From Russula earlei (lineage: Eukaryota; Basidiomycota; Agaricomycetes; Russulales; Russulaceae): a stretch of DNA of 63,832 nt. The translations under genes were made by a program, and so were the position numbers. The stretch lies in assembly GCA_025769875.1 (NCBI GenBank), contig JAGFNK010000306.1, positions 1 to 63,832 of the forward strand, in the 5' to 3' direction. Within the stretch, counting starts at the first letter, position 1. Each line of letters begins with the position of its first letter. A model generated the notes under the pieces. That model did not search any database. It saw nothing but the letters and a program-made list of their open reading frames with translations, and was not told where the DNA came from. This document shows, one piece after another, positions 10,667-22,234 of the stretch.

Positions 10667-10925
10667 CCACTCTGAAGGAGTGGGGGTATTTAAGGGGACT
10701 GATTGTACGATGTGATTCCATACTAAGTCTGTAAGTACTGCCCTTCACATGGACAGATGAAACTTGGAAAAACGGGGGTCCATCATAAGAAGTTGAAAGC
10801 CGTGGAAGTCACCAGGGGAGAGAATTCCAGAAAAGAGTTGTTCCCTGGTGGCTAAATTGAAAATGGTATATCCACGGTCAGGGATAGCGGGGTCATTAAC
10901 TGAATAAGAAGGGGGGTTATGTGAG

Positions 10926-12485
10926 TTAATTTGGGGGGAGTAATGTATGTTGTTGTATCGTAAGTGTTTGAAATTGGTGTTCTAAGTCATCCAAACTTCT
11001 GTCTGGTTGATGAGGTTCTGTGGGGTCAGAGCCAGTGGTAGACATGGTGTGGAGTTTAGTGGGTTGTTGTAGGTGAAAGGTGGTGATGGCATCTTGGGCA
11101 TTTTTAAGGTTCAAGAGGGGTTCCCAGGTGTCTTCTGCTGCGGAATACCCTTTCCACTGGACTCTGTACTGGAGTTGGTTCCTATGGAGATGTTGGGTGG
11201 TAATCTTCTTGACCTCATATTCTCCTGAGAGGAGGTCAGGGGGGGGGTTCGGGGAAGTTAGGACCATGTTCAACTGTTTCAGTGATGGGTGATAGAAGGG
11301 AGGCATGGAAGACGTTGTGGATACTCCATTGAGGGGGAAGGCAGAGTTAGTAAACAACATGGGAAATTTTCTTGATGATGACAAAGGTCTGAATCATTTA
11401 GGATGGAACTTCTGAAACTGATGGGGGGTTTTTAAGTTAGTCCCCTCCAACCAAACCTTCTGCCCTTCTTCAAACCCTTTGAATTTGGTTTCTTTGACCC
11501 AGTGGCTTTGCACCTTTTTCATTGCTTCTTGGGCCAATTTTTGCATGTCTTTTAGAGCCTGGAGGTGTTCCTGAATTCCTGGGAACTTGGACTTTAGTTG
11601 GGTGCCGAGTCCCTGTGGGTTAAAGCCGATGAGCAACTCATAAAGGGTTCATTTGGTGGTTGTAGATTTGTGAGCATTGAAATGGTACTGGGCTATAGGA
11701 AGCCAGTGTGCCCATTCTTCTTGTTTCTCTCCGGTGTAGATGCGGAGATACATTTTCAGGGTTTGATTAGTCCTTTCTGACTGTCCATCAGTTCGAGGGT
11801 GGTAAGCAGTACTTAAGTTTTGGTTGATTCCCAAAATTCTAGAGACTTCTTTGAATAAGTCAGAGGTGAAGCAGGAGTCATGATCAGAAATGATCTTGGA
11901 GGGGACCCCGGTCCAGGGGAAGGTGTGTCGTAAAAACAATTTAGCCATTTCCAGAGTTCCCATATCTTTACGGCAAGGTATGAATATTGCTGCCTTGGTG
12001 GAATCATGACCAGTGATGGTCATGATGGTATTGTTTCCTTTGGACAGGGAGAGGTCGACAATCCAATCAATAGCTACAGTTTGAAATGGTTTTTGGAATT
12101 TAGGGGGGATTGGGTAAATTTGGGGATGAGTGGGGTGTGTGGAAGATTTGTTGGCTTGGCAAGTGGCGCAACCCCAAATGTAGTCCTAGACAAAGTAACC
12201 CATTTTTGGCCACCAAAGGGCTCTTGAATTGAGTACAAGGTTCGGGTGTTCCCCATATGCCCACCAAGGATGCTGTCATGATATGTGTGCAAAATCCTCC
12301 ATAAGAGAGGTTCTGAATATGGCACAACCAATTTTCCATCTTTGAACAGCGCGCCATCTTCTTCTTGTAAATTGTGTTTGACCTTCCACATGAGTAGATC
12401 CGGTTGTCAGCTCTTTTGTTCTTTTAAAATTTGTTCATACAGGTCTTCTGTGTGGAGTGTGTGAATGAAGAGTTTGTTGGTCTGG
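10926..12485 (-). pseudogene. E1 integrase and chromodomain, broken
   Basis: Minus-strand 3' part of pol, in several frames. The zinc-binding region (HTYHDSILGGHMGN) is at about 12390-12180. The core is at 12023-11649 with SDHD and TDGQSERTNQ, covering the second Asp and the Glu of the DDE triad. The integrase tail follows (LIGFNPQGLGTQLKS). The chromodomain (EYEVKKI...YRVQWKGYSAAEDTWEP) is at about 11225-11080. Frameshifts separate these blocks. Upstream pol and gag are missing: at about 12485 the sequence changes abruptly to a Copia fragment. Closest relative in the window is E3. Confidence 0.8.
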
Positions 12486-13080
12486 GAGCTTGCTACTGAT
12501 GCAGCTGTTCATACTTACAATTGGACTCCAACACACATTCTCAATTGGCGCACACCTCATACATGATGGACAGATGGTCACATTCTGAACATCTCCTATT
12601 TCCATGTCTTTGGATGTAAGGTGTATGTGCACATGCCTGCCAACAAATGGAAGAAGCTCAATCTGAGATCAGTCAAGATGATCTTCATCAGGTATGAGTC
12701 TGGGTCTAAGGGTTATTGACTCTGGAATCAATAAGTTATTTTTATTGCGTGATGTCATCTTTGGTGAGCACATACTACCAGCCAGGGGAGATGTTAGTGT
12801 CGCTCCTCCTCTGGCGCAACCCTTGGTCCCTTTAGGACCAGAGATACTCACTGTCCCTTATCCCTATGAACCAGAAGGATGCACACCTAGTCCCACACCT
12901 CTGGAAACCCCACTAAATCCTGATACACCAAATTTACTTTATCATACCCCTTCCACTCAGCCTGTTCTGCACACTCCACCATGCCGTGTGCAACCTGTGC
13001 ACCAAGTTTGTCTGTGCCAGCCTCACTTGGCATTGCTGGGACCATCCTTTGGTCCACTGCATCCACCCTCTGCCCCACGA
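12486..13080 (+). pseudogene. Ty1/Copia integrase C-terminal fragment
   Basis: Conceptual translation contains the post-core Copia signature: ISYFHVFGCKVYVHMP, then KWKKLNLRSVKMIFIRY, then SGSKGY and RDVIFGEH (12480-12780), followed by a Pro-rich linker (12800-13000). Several stops interrupt it. Both ends are junctions with Gypsy elements, so it is a scrap. The boundary with E2 around 13050-13090 is approximate. Confidence 0.7.
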
Positions 13081-13801
13081 AACCCAAATGCGAACCGACA
13101 CACGCACACACTGCGGAGGTAACCACCACCACATCCGAATCCTCCATTGTTGAGATTGTTGAAGAAAATGCAACGGCCAAAGCCGTGAAGGCCGCCAAAG
13201 CCCTTTCCAAAGAAGAAAGAGAAGAATTCATTAGAATGCTGACTGGAGAAACCAATAACGATGAAGAAAAGGATTTTTCAGACACCTGAGCATATTGGTG
13301 ATCGCTCGGGCCTTAGGTACCAATGTACATAAAATTATAAAAAGGAAGTCAATGCAGGTCAATTTGACTATATATGTTGGAACCTCAAAAGCTGAAAAGA
13401 AAATCGCAGTTAATCGATAGTGGAGCAACCGAAATGCTTCATATCTCCCAGATTAACCAAACAACTCCAATTGAGAACACTGAAAATTATCAACACCCAG
13501 AGTAGTGAAAAATGTTGATAATACTCCCAATCGCCTGGGAAGGATTACCCAAGCAGTAGATTTAGAACTAAAGCTGCTAGGACAAAAAAGCAAACATCAA
13601 TTCCTCATAGCAGATATCGGACAAGATGATCTGATCTTGGGATACCCCTTCCTCGAATCAACAAACCCCAAAATCAACTGGACCAATGGAACACTAATGG
13701 GAAGAATAGTCTTATCCAGAGATAAAGAAACACCAGAATGGATAAGAAACATCGCCCAATGGGAGGAAGGCGACGAACTTTGGATACAAACTCAACTATG
13801 A
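13081..13801 (+). pseudogene. E2 gag C-terminus and protease, frameshifted
   Basis: 13081-13289 encodes the acidic tail of Gag (KAVKAAKALSKEEREEFIRM). The aspartic protease follows. The IDSGATE active-site block lies at 13410-13435 but is reached only after a frameshift, and the C-terminal half (DDLILGYPFLE then NPKINW) is at 13620-13690 in a third frame. The protease would cleave the Gag-Pol polyprotein. It is not functional here. The bulk of gag and the 5' LTR of E2 are absent. Confidence 0.75.
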
Positions 13802-15310
13802 AAGACTACAATTGCCCAACAATTAGCAGAATCTCAAGTACAGTCAAAGCAACTGACCTGGCAACAAATAGTCCCTCTCCAATATCATGCCTATGGCCAA
13901 GTCTTTGAAGAACAGAAATCAGAAAGATTTCCTGGACCAAGAAAATGGGATCATGCTATCGATCTTAGACCTGATGCCCCCACAATGATCAATTGTAGAG
14001 TATACCCTCTTTCACCTAAAGAAAAGGAGGAACAAAGAAAATTCCTTGAACAAAATCTACGACTAAAGCGAATCAGGAGATCTAACTCACCATACGCAAG
14101 TGGCTTCTTTTTGATTAAAAAGAAAGATGGCAAATTTCGACCGGTACAAGATTATAGAAACCTAAACAAATGGACTATACCCAACATCTACCCTCTTCCC
14201 TTGATCCCAGAATTAATACATGCCCTAGCAGGCAAAGAACTCTTTACTAAATTGGATATCAGATGGGGCTACAACAACATTAGGATCAAAGAAGGAGACA
14301 AATGGAAAGCTGCCTTCAAGACTAGTGATGGGTTATTTGAGCCAACGGTAATGTTTTTCGGATTAACCAACTCCCCAGCAACCTTCCAAACGATGATGGA
14401 CGACATCTTTCAAGAAGAACTTGCTCAAGGATGGCTGAAGACTTATATGGACGACATCATCATTGCTACAGAAAACGATGAAAAGAAACATAAATCTAAA
14501 GTCAATCACATCTTGTCAAAATTGAGACAACATGACCCGTACCTCAAACCAGAAAAATGCCAATTCCACAAAAGAAAAGTCGAATACCTGGGAGTAATCA
14601 TTGGCGAAGGACAAATCACCATGGACCCAGTGAAAGTTAAAGGAATCGCAGACTGGCCTACACCAAAAACATTAAAAGAAGTTCGAAGTTTCCTTGGATT
14701 CTGCAACTTCTATCGCAACTTTATCCCAAACTTCTCAATTAAAGCCAGACCACTCAACAACCTAACAAAAAAGAATAGACAATGGGAATGGACACCCAAA
14801 GAACAACAAGCATTCCAATCACTAAAAGACACATGCGTGTCTTACCCAGTCCTTCGAACTCCGAATTGGACTAAACAATTCATCCTTGACACCGATGCAT
14901 CAGGATTTGCCATAGGAGCAGTCATTTCCCAAGAACATGAAGATGGACTCCATCCTATAGCATTCTATTCTAGAACACTACTAGATGCGGAAAGAAATTA
15001 CGATGCACACGACAAAGAACTAGCTGCCATCGTCTTTGGCCTCAAAAGTGGCCGACCATTCTTCCTAGGCACAGAAAAACCCATCCAGATAAGGACAGAC
15101 CACAAAAATCTTACATATTTCAAAGAACCACAGAAATTAACTGGACGACAAGCAAGATGGATGCAATACATGCAAGACTTTAATTTAATTATGGAACATA
15201 TCCCAGGACACACCAATACAATTGCCGACACCCTTTCTTGTCGCAAAGACCTTAACAAGGGGGTAGAAGAACAAAAAACCACCCTCCTCCCACCTGAAAT
15301 ATTTACATGA
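13802..15310 (+). pseudogene. E2 reverse transcriptase and RNase H
   Basis: The RT core is almost intact in one frame from 13985. It includes the KKKDGKFRPVQDYRNLN palm entry, FGLTNSPATFQ, and the catalytic TYMDDII motif near 14445. RNase H follows with DTDASGFAIGAV, ERNYDAHDKELAAI and the C-terminal GHTNTIADTLS. A TGA at 15308-15310 replaces an Arg codon that is CGA in E4. The enzyme would copy element RNA into cDNA. The E4 copy at 27.6-29.1 kb is the same family. Confidence 0.85.
15248..15265 (+). other. Candidate central polypurine tract of E2
   Basis: GACCTTAACAAGGGGGTA inside pol is identical over 18 nt to 18749-18766, the tract immediately before the 3' LTR. It lies at the RNase H/integrase boundary (codons for KDLNKGV). 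The same 18-mer is kept in E4 at 29065-29082. Confidence 0.6.
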
Positions 15311-16604
15311 AAAATCTACCTACCCAACAAACTAGACAAACGACGAGAAATCCTACAACAATTTCACAACAGCCCCACCTGCAGGACACCCTGGAATAGC
15401 CAACACATGGGACTTAGTCAAACAACACTACAAAGGACCCAGACTACGACAATTTGTAGAGCAATACGTGAAAGGCTGCGCCAAATGCCAAGAATCCAAA
15501 ACCAATTTACCAAGAAAGAAAGCCACAACTTTCCCACTCGACACACACATTGAACAAGGCCCCTTTCAATACGTATCAATGGACCTTATCACTGATTTAC
15601 CAAAATCAGAAGGATTCAACAGTATCCTCACCATTGTCGACCAAGGATGTTCTAAAGCGACCAAATTCATTCCATGTAACAAAATGATCGACGGAACAGG
15701 TGTCGCACATGAGTACCTGAAACACCTCGTGCCCTGGTTTGGTGTCCCTAAAAGAATCATATCTGACAGTGACCCTCGATTCACATCAAACTTCTCCAAA
15801 GCGTTATGCAAAAGCCTAGGCATCAAACAAAACATGTCCACTGCATTTCACCCTCAAACTGACTGACAAACCAAAAGAATGAATGCCTGGCTAGAACAAT
15901 ATCTAAGACCCTGGACCGCGACCCATCCACACTCCTGGGCAAAAATGCTTCCCATTGCAGAATACGCACATAACTCATGGAAACATGAAGTATCACGACA
16001 ATCACCACACGAACTCCTCATGGGATTCAAACCTCAAATCAATATAAACCTTGAAGACAACAACGTCCCCACCTCAACTGATCGTCTCAAAGAACTAGAA
16101 CAATCTAGATACAATGCACAACAACTTCTAGAATGCAAACAACAACCTTCCAGACCTGATAACCCGGAAATGAAAGAAGGAACCCTCGTATGGCTAGAAG
16201 GCAAAAACCTCAAGACATGAGGAAACCGCAAGTTAACCCCAAAACATTATGGACCCTTCCCCATCACAAAGAAGATTTCTAAAGTCACCTATCAACTCCA
16301 ACTTCCATCATCCATGAAAATACATGACATTTTCCACGTCAATCTACTTCTACCATATATAGAAATGGAGGAATATGGCATACCATTCACACGACCTCCT
16401 CCGATCATCGATAACGAAGAAGAATACAAGATCAAGGCCATTCTACATGCTAGAAGGTTCGGACAAACACATAAACTTCAATACCTCATACACTGGAAAG
16501 GCTACCCATCATCAGATGACTCATGGGTCGACCACCATGACCTCAACACCCCCAAACTCCTCAAGGAATTCTACTCCGCTACGGCTGGACGACCCAACAC
16601 ATAA
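15311..16604 (+). pseudogene. E2 integrase with C-terminal chromodomain
   Basis: Begins after the TGA at 15308. A one-base insertion near 15374 shifts frame within the HHCC zinc-binding domain (AGHPGIANTW then CAKCQESK). The catalytic core (MDLITDLPKSEGF, SDSDPRF) ends with a TGA at 15864, within the QTDGQ motif. The tail has another TGA at 16218 (Arg in E4). The chromodomain spans 16411-16580 (EEYKIKAILHARR, YLIHWKGYPSSDDSW), ending at TAA 16602-16604. Chromodomains target integration to modified histones. Non-functional copy. Confidence 0.85.
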
Positions 16605-16659
16605 AAAGATCACCATTCTCAACCAACACTCCCCACCACTCTATCCCTTCCATTCTAAC

Positions 16660-18749
16660 ATGTTCTCCAACACCAACTCACCCACTGCCTCCTCCGCCAC
16701 CCTTGTCCTGTTACGAACCAAGGCCAGGTCCCAACCAAAAATGGTCCTATTTCACTCAAGAGAGACCTCTCTCATTTTGCATTACCAACTCCCTTCCGTT
16801 TTCTGGGCTATCCCTCCTGCAGTGCAAGATATCGCTATTGCAAAGGCACTATAACACAACCAGGCACCCGTTTCCTAATCGGGTAATCATCGCGTGGCAG
16901 CCACATGGTCACCCAGCCACCAAGAACCCGAAACAGCAGCACAAACTCTTAGAAACCATTGCATAACTCATCTGATGTCATCAAGGCTCCAATGACATCA
17001 TGGCTGACTGAGCGACTCCACAGTGACCTCATAGGCTCACTAAGCACTCCACAGTGATATCATAATGATGTCATCACTCCACAATGATCAGTAATGCACT
17101 CAGTAAGCCTGAAACTTGACACAAGCAAGTTTATGCCTCTGTAGTCCTATTGGATGGTACCAAAGAGTCTAGAATAGTCCAAGTTCTTTGTAATCGACCC
17201 TGTACACTGTATATAAGCCCCAATGAAGTATGGCAGTCGTCAGACTGTCCATTTGTGATACTCTCATCTTCCTGGGTACTCCCGTGCGACCGCTCAGTCT
17301 AAAGCCTTCCCTCGTCCTCAAGGTACTCTTCAACAACCGCCTTGTTTAAAGTCCCTCGCTGCACTGGCCTCTACTCTTTGCCTCTGCCTCTTGCAACATG
17401 TACCAGTCCCCATCTGGTATCTTCTAGTTGTTTGGCTCGTCCTCCTGTTCAATGCCATTTACGCCGCGTACCATCTGTTCTGACCCTTGCCCACCTGCTC
17501 CTGAGTCCTTAGTGATCAGCAGTACGTGTCTTGACACGTCCCTACTCCTCCATACACCCCAACCCTCATCCCTCTACCAATCTCCAGAGAACCGTCTCCA
17601 TCCACGGCCGCAACTATCAACACTCAACTCTTAGGACGACGTGCAGCGCAACACGCGGCAATGATAGCACAAGCCCAAGAACTCTGGCACGAAGAAACTC
17701 TACCTACCATACTACAAGCCTTCAGCAATCACTCCCCCACCAGAGGAACTAACTACCCAATCATTCGCAGCCCATCCTATCATGTCCATTCCCCCTCTCC
17801 TGACCCCATTCCTATCCCTCCTTGACTCGATACACCCATCCCCCAACAGCCAATTAACTTGGTAATCCTCAACGAAAACTTTACCCCAGTACCATTATGA
17901 AACAACGACACTCCCCCACCTGCCTATGTAACGCTTGTAGCTCCTGGAACAGATACTATGGCTGAACTACGAGAACTAGGAGATGGCTGGATGGAGGGAA
18001 CTCTAGGACTTGATGTTTTAATCCCCGATCCAGGCAATGAAGACGATACCATTCCCCCACAATTCGTCTTACCCGATCTAACCAATGGATTCCCATCAGT
18101 CGTCACTACATACGGCCCCGGATGTCCTACTCATCGAATTGTGGTTTGAGCTCGTGCCGACCCCTATCCTCGCCCTCTCCTCACTACAAAAGATGCCTTC
18201 TTATTCCAGGAAGGACTTAGACATACCAAAGCCGTCAACGAAGCCCTCACCTTCAAACAAGATCTGTCTCTCGAGGCCGAAGTCCTTCGATATCGATTCG
18301 CCATTTAAAAGGCGCAACAGATGGCCAACCAACTCGTCACAGCCAGAGGACGCTATCACGACATGTTATGGGAGATTTGGGACAGTGAGGTCAAATTGGC
18401 TAGAGCTAACACCAAAACCCGACTCGAACCCAGAATCCTATTCCAATCCATGCCACAACTAACCGAACAAGAACATAAAGATGCCAAAGAAGCAATCGCG
18501 GACCCATGGTATCAATTCCCTCCTCGTATTTCTGACAAATGCTCCTTGTGTCTTGATGGGGGACACAACACTGTCGAATGCCCCAAAATTACCACCTGCG
18601 TTCTCTGCAATCGCCACGGACACAAGGCAGACCTCTGCAGAACCCCACATCGACAATGCAAAGCACACAAAATATGTCGAGTTCCCCGAGACCAACTTCA
18701 CTACCACACTCATCGCTGCATCTCTAACATCCACCCCTACATGGGTTAG
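16660..18749 (+). pseudogene. E2 3'-ORF (ORF3) with two zinc knuckles, split by a solo LTR
   Basis: Starts ATG 56 nt after the pol stop (MFSNTNSPTASSATLV). It is interrupted at 16709-17536 by a solo LTR and resumes as PTPPYTPTLIPLP at 17540, parallel to E4 ORF3. Stops near 17823, 17899, 18147 and 18305 break it further. The C-terminus keeps two perfect CCHC knuckles, CSLCLDGGHNTVEC and CVLCNRHGHKADLC (18540-18650). It ends at TAG 18747-18749, directly before the polypurine tract. Function unknown; see the E4 copy. Confidence 0.75.
16709..17536 (+). mobile_element. Solo LTR, family C
   Basis: 828 bp from TGTTACGAACCAAGG to CGTGTCTTGACA. The flanks TGTCC and CGTCC are a 5-bp target duplication with one mismatch. 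It interrupts E2 ORF3, and the coding sequence continues cleanly on both sides. TATATAAG is at 17210. Family C is the LTR of element F (57760 onward). Confidence 0.85.
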
Positions 18750-18767
18750 ACCTTAACAAGGGGGTAA
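18749..18767 (+). other. 3' polypurine tract of E2
   Basis: GACCTTAACAAGGGGGTAA ends one base before the LTR TGTCACAAGG. It is the plus-strand priming site, and the ORF3 stop overlaps its start. Confidence 0.7.
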
Positions 18768-19263
18768 TGTCACAAGGACCAGTAAATCGGACCAGACCGG
18801 CAACTGGACAAGCCTACCCGGACATGTCTCAAGTTTCCCACATGTTTTATGACTCTTCCACAGCCTCGCATGTACAAGACGTTTCCTACGTGTTCTAGTT
18901 CGATCACCTCGCTTCCACCTCATGAATACTATTTGATATAGTATTTTGCATGTATATAAGACCGCTATTTGACAAGGACAAGCCCTAAGCTTGTTCTCCT
19001 GTGAAATCTCACTGGTTTTCTTGCTTCAGAACTTGTAGGCTTGCAAGACCTCAAGCAGGATTGTTTGAAAACCTTCCCACTCATAAGTCTTCCTAACGCG
19101 AAGACTTATTCGTGATTTCCCCTTTCCGCGGAACGTATTTGCCTTGGCAATATCGTCTCCGAGATCCCCAAAACTTGCGAAAGACTTAGTGTCTCGCTTG
19201 ACTCGCTGCGCTCATCTCGCGCGTGAACTGATTTGTCAGCGACACTGCCCCCAGTCGGTGACA
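18768..19263 (+). repeat. LTR family D, 3' LTR of E2
   Basis: 496 bp, from TGTCACAAGG to GTCGGTGACA, with TGTCAC/GTGACA inverted ends. TATATAAG is at 18953 and AAGCTTGTTCTC starts 34 nt downstream at 18987. The second copy is at 31739-32231. Immediately 3' is a truncated family-A LTR, so E2 inserted into that LTR. Confidence 0.85.
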
Positions 19264-19691
19264 TCATCTTTATCTATTGTTCTGCTTATGGTACTGTACA
19301 GCCTCACTACATACAGTATTTAAGCACCTGCAGAAGCTGGGGAATGCCCCAAGCTTAGCTTTGTCCCATTTCCTGTTGCATCCCTTGCCCTGTATACTCT
19401 CTCAAATCACAACTTGCTTGTGCTGGCCTACACTCTGCTTGACCTGAGCACACCTCAAGGAACCCTCGTGTTCCTCTTCCTCCTCTGCCTCTCTCTCATC
19501 ATCCTCCTCTTCTGTGAAACCAGAAGATCGACTCTGTCTGTGGACTGAGTCATTGTCTGACTCAGCCTTGAGACACTAAACCCTTGATCTGGCCTCTTTG
19601 AGCCAGCCCCACTGAACCCCTGAACCAAGTCACAGGGACTTGGCCCCATTGAACCTTGAGCTAACACTCTTACAGCCACGATGCCGTAACA
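19264..19691 (+). repeat. LTR family A, 5'-truncated
   Basis: Matches the last ~428 bp of the 36411-37005 LTR and ends GATGCCGTAACA. The first ~165 bp are missing, cut by the LTR of E2. Both TGAGTCA and TGACTCA sites and the start motif CCCCAAGCTTAGC are present. Confidence 0.8.
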
Positions 19692-19888
19692 GTCAACCAA
19701 ACTGAAGTGAGTATTTACACTATGATATCTTATCTCACAGTACTGACAATGCATTGTAGCTATTGTCTGATAGGTACATTATTTATATAAGTTTTGTGTC
19801 AACCAAACTGAACTATTGTCTGATAGATCTGCCTGCGATCTCATCATCTGCTGCTATCCAATCACACATACTGCATCTATCTTCAACA
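19692..19888. other. Short unclassified spacer with an internal duplication
   Basis: About 200 bp without a gene. GTCAACCAAACTGAA occurs at 19692 and 19799, and CTATTGTCTGATAG occurs at about 19757 and 19814, suggesting a local duplication or two nested insertions. Nothing else is recognisable. Confidence 0.4.
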
Positions 19889-20154
19889 GAAATAATAGAT
19901 ATAGACCATGATTTTGAGTTGTAATTCATCTAATACACATGTGGAGGTGGCTTGAGTCCAGCTCCACCAATTCTCACTCAAATCTCATGAAAACAATGGG
20001 GCTGCCTAGCCCTCATTCAGGCGATTCAGGGACAATAAGTTTCATATCAATTGAAGGTGTTTTGAGGGAGATATTTATCCCACACGTTTGAGGGGGTTTT
20101 CTGCGCCAATTTGGGTGGAATTGAAGCTCTGCCAAGTGTGTTGAAAATGGCAAT
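19889..20154 (-). repeat. G/H-family terminal repeat, truncated
   Basis: Inner-truncated copy of the ~340-bp terminal sequence shared with 21210, 24358, 27605, 49080 and 51006. Its outer end reads GGCAATAA (reverse of TTATTGCC) and abuts Gypsy fragment E7. Confidence 0.65.
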
Positions 20155-21209
20155 AATAGATATCACCCAATAGCCTATTTTTCAAAATCCTTGGACCCCA
20201 CACAACGAAATTACATGATCTATGATAAAGAACTCCTTGCCATTGTCTCATCCCTCTGGCACTTCTGACACTACCTTGAAGGTGCTACACATACCATTGA
20301 TCTATGGACAGACCACAATAACTTGACATACTTCATGACAAGACAAAAACTCACGAGATGACAAGCCCAATGGGCACTCCTTCTCAGCAATTTTGACTTC
20401 ACTATCACCCATCACCCAGGAACTATGAACAAAGCAGACAGTCTGTCCAGGCAGCCAGACTTTAAAGAGGGGATACAAAACAAAAACGATGGAAAGGTGC
20501 TCCTAGATGACAAATATTTTAAAATTAGAGCAACCCGCACCTCCGCTACAGAACCAATTGGCAACCAAGAACTTCGACAACAACTACAATCTAGCAAAGA
20601 CTATGACCCAGAAGTATCTAACGTGTTAGCAATCATTATAAAGAATGGACCAAGACAATTATCCAAAGGCTTACAGGACTGGAGCCTCAAAGATGGACTA
20701 ATATTATTCAAAGGAAAAGTCTATATCCCAAACAATGACACCCTATGAAAGAAAATTCTGAAACTACATCACGACTCCCTTGCCACTGGGCATCCTGTCC
20801 AATGGAAAACTTATGAACTAATCAGCTGAAACTATTGGTGGCCAGGAATGCTAACCTATGTCAAAAGTTATGTAGACGGTTGCACAATTTTCCAAAGCAC
20901 AAAGAACCGCCCAAAAACAGAAACACCCCTTGTACCAATTACACCTGCTGGAGAAGTATGGAAAAGCATTACCATGGACTTTATCACGGACCTACCGGTT
21001 TCACAAGGCTTTGACAGCCTCCTAGTTGTGGTAGATCAATTCAGCAAGGCAATAATCATTACCCCTTGCCACAAGACAATCACAGCAGACGAAACAGCGA
21101 CACTAATCATGAACAATGTCTGGAGAAGGATAGGCCTCCCGACACAAGTAATATCAGACAGAGGCCCTCAATTCGCAGCAAAAGTTATTCAAGAATTATG
21201 GAAGAAGTT
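20155..21209 (+). pseudogene. E7: Gypsy RNase H/integrase fragment
   Basis: Distinct Gypsy family. The RNase H C-terminal half includes [31 protein letters not shown] and GTMNKADSLSRQP (20165-20460). Next come a spacer, the integrase zinc finger (CTIFQSTKNR) and core (MDFITDLPVSQGFDSLL, SDRGPQF) to about 21209, where it is cut by a G/H terminus. Four in-frame TGA stops (near 20268, 20358, 20746 and 20827) all sit where Arg is expected. RT, LTRs and the integrase tail are missing. Confidence 0.8.
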
Positions 21210-21622
21210 ATTGCCGTTTTCAGCGCACTTGGCGGAGCTTGAATTCCACCCAAATCGGCGCAGAAACCCCCTCAAACATGCGGGATGAATATCTCCCTCA
21301 AAACAGCTTCAATTCATATGAAATTTATTGTCCCTGAATCGCCTGATTGAGGGCTAGGCAGCCCCATTGTTTTCATGAGATTTGAGTGAGAATTGGTGGA
21401 GCTGGACTCAAGCCACCTCCACATGTGTATTAGATGAATTACAACTCAAAATCATGGTCTATATCTATTATTTTTCCCTCATGTTGTATGCATGGGCTGT
21501 CTTGAGGCAGCCCCATAGTGTTTTTGACCCAAGTGTTGTGGTGTGCAACATTGTTCTCAGTGTGATTGGAGTGACAGCCAGCCACTCATTGCCCCTCTCA
21601 CCTCTCCATTCTGACCATCCTT
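21210..21622 (+). repeat. G/H-family terminal repeat
   Basis: Outer end ATTGCCGTTTTCAGCGCACTTGG, preceded by TT. The shared core runs to about 21550 (GTGGTGTGCAAC). The following ~70 bp (AGCCAGCCACTCATTG...) match only 24358-24770, defining a subtype (G) different from H. Confidence 0.65.
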
Positions 21623-22234
21623 TGCCCTCATTCCCACCACACCCGCTGTCTCAGCTGCATCAGTCGCATTGCTCCCTTCCAACTCGCATTTGGCCCTCCA
21701 CACCCACAGTCACAGCCATGCCAGTCACACTGCCTGTGTCGACCTGCCATCTGTCTTCACCATGTGCCGCACTCCTTCAGCATGCCAACTCAGTTAGAAT
21801 ACCTCAAGCTCAAGTGGGATCTGGAGGACCTTATCATCTCCTCATCAAGACTCCGCATGTGTGACTGGGAAGATGTAGACAAATTCTACTGGAGTTTCAG
21901 GGCAATCTTGTTTACCACCGCCATCCTTGACTCGCCAGCCATCATCGCCTCGGCTCCACCTGCCCTCGCCGTCCCAGCATCGCCCGCATTCGCCATCATC
22001 ACCACCTTGTCTGTCCCCACTGCCGTAGCCTCAGCCGTGACTAAGGTGTGACTCAGGTATGGGTGACACCGTGACAATTTGGTCATGGGTAGGCGCGGGT
22101 ATGGGTACGGTTTTAAATTTGTCACACCTGCGCAACACTGCACCCTTATCGGCCGGGTTTACGGGTATTGAAAGCACTATTCAAGAGTCTCCTGCCACAG
22201 GGTGACAGCTTGCACAGGCTCGGGACCAGCCCAA
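21623..22234. other. Region upstream of the hAT gene, with a possible hAT end
   Basis: A short plus-strand frame (about 21784-22051) encodes a charged helical stretch (QLEYLKLKWDLEDL, CDWEDVDKFYWSF) and then an Ala-rich tail; it matches no family I recognise. 22050-22141 carries GGTATGGGT and GGGTATGGGTACGG subterminal repeats and ends CACCTGCGCAACACTG. Read on the minus strand this is CAGTGTTGCGCAGGTG, like a hAT terminal inverted repeat. The orientation is opposite to what a left end of the following transposase gene would need, so the link is uncertain. Confidence 0.35.

Noticed and set aside
13255..13440. Programmed frameshift between gag and protease in E2
   Set aside because: More than one frame change occurs within 150 nt and no slippery heptamer with structure is evident; simple decay explains it.
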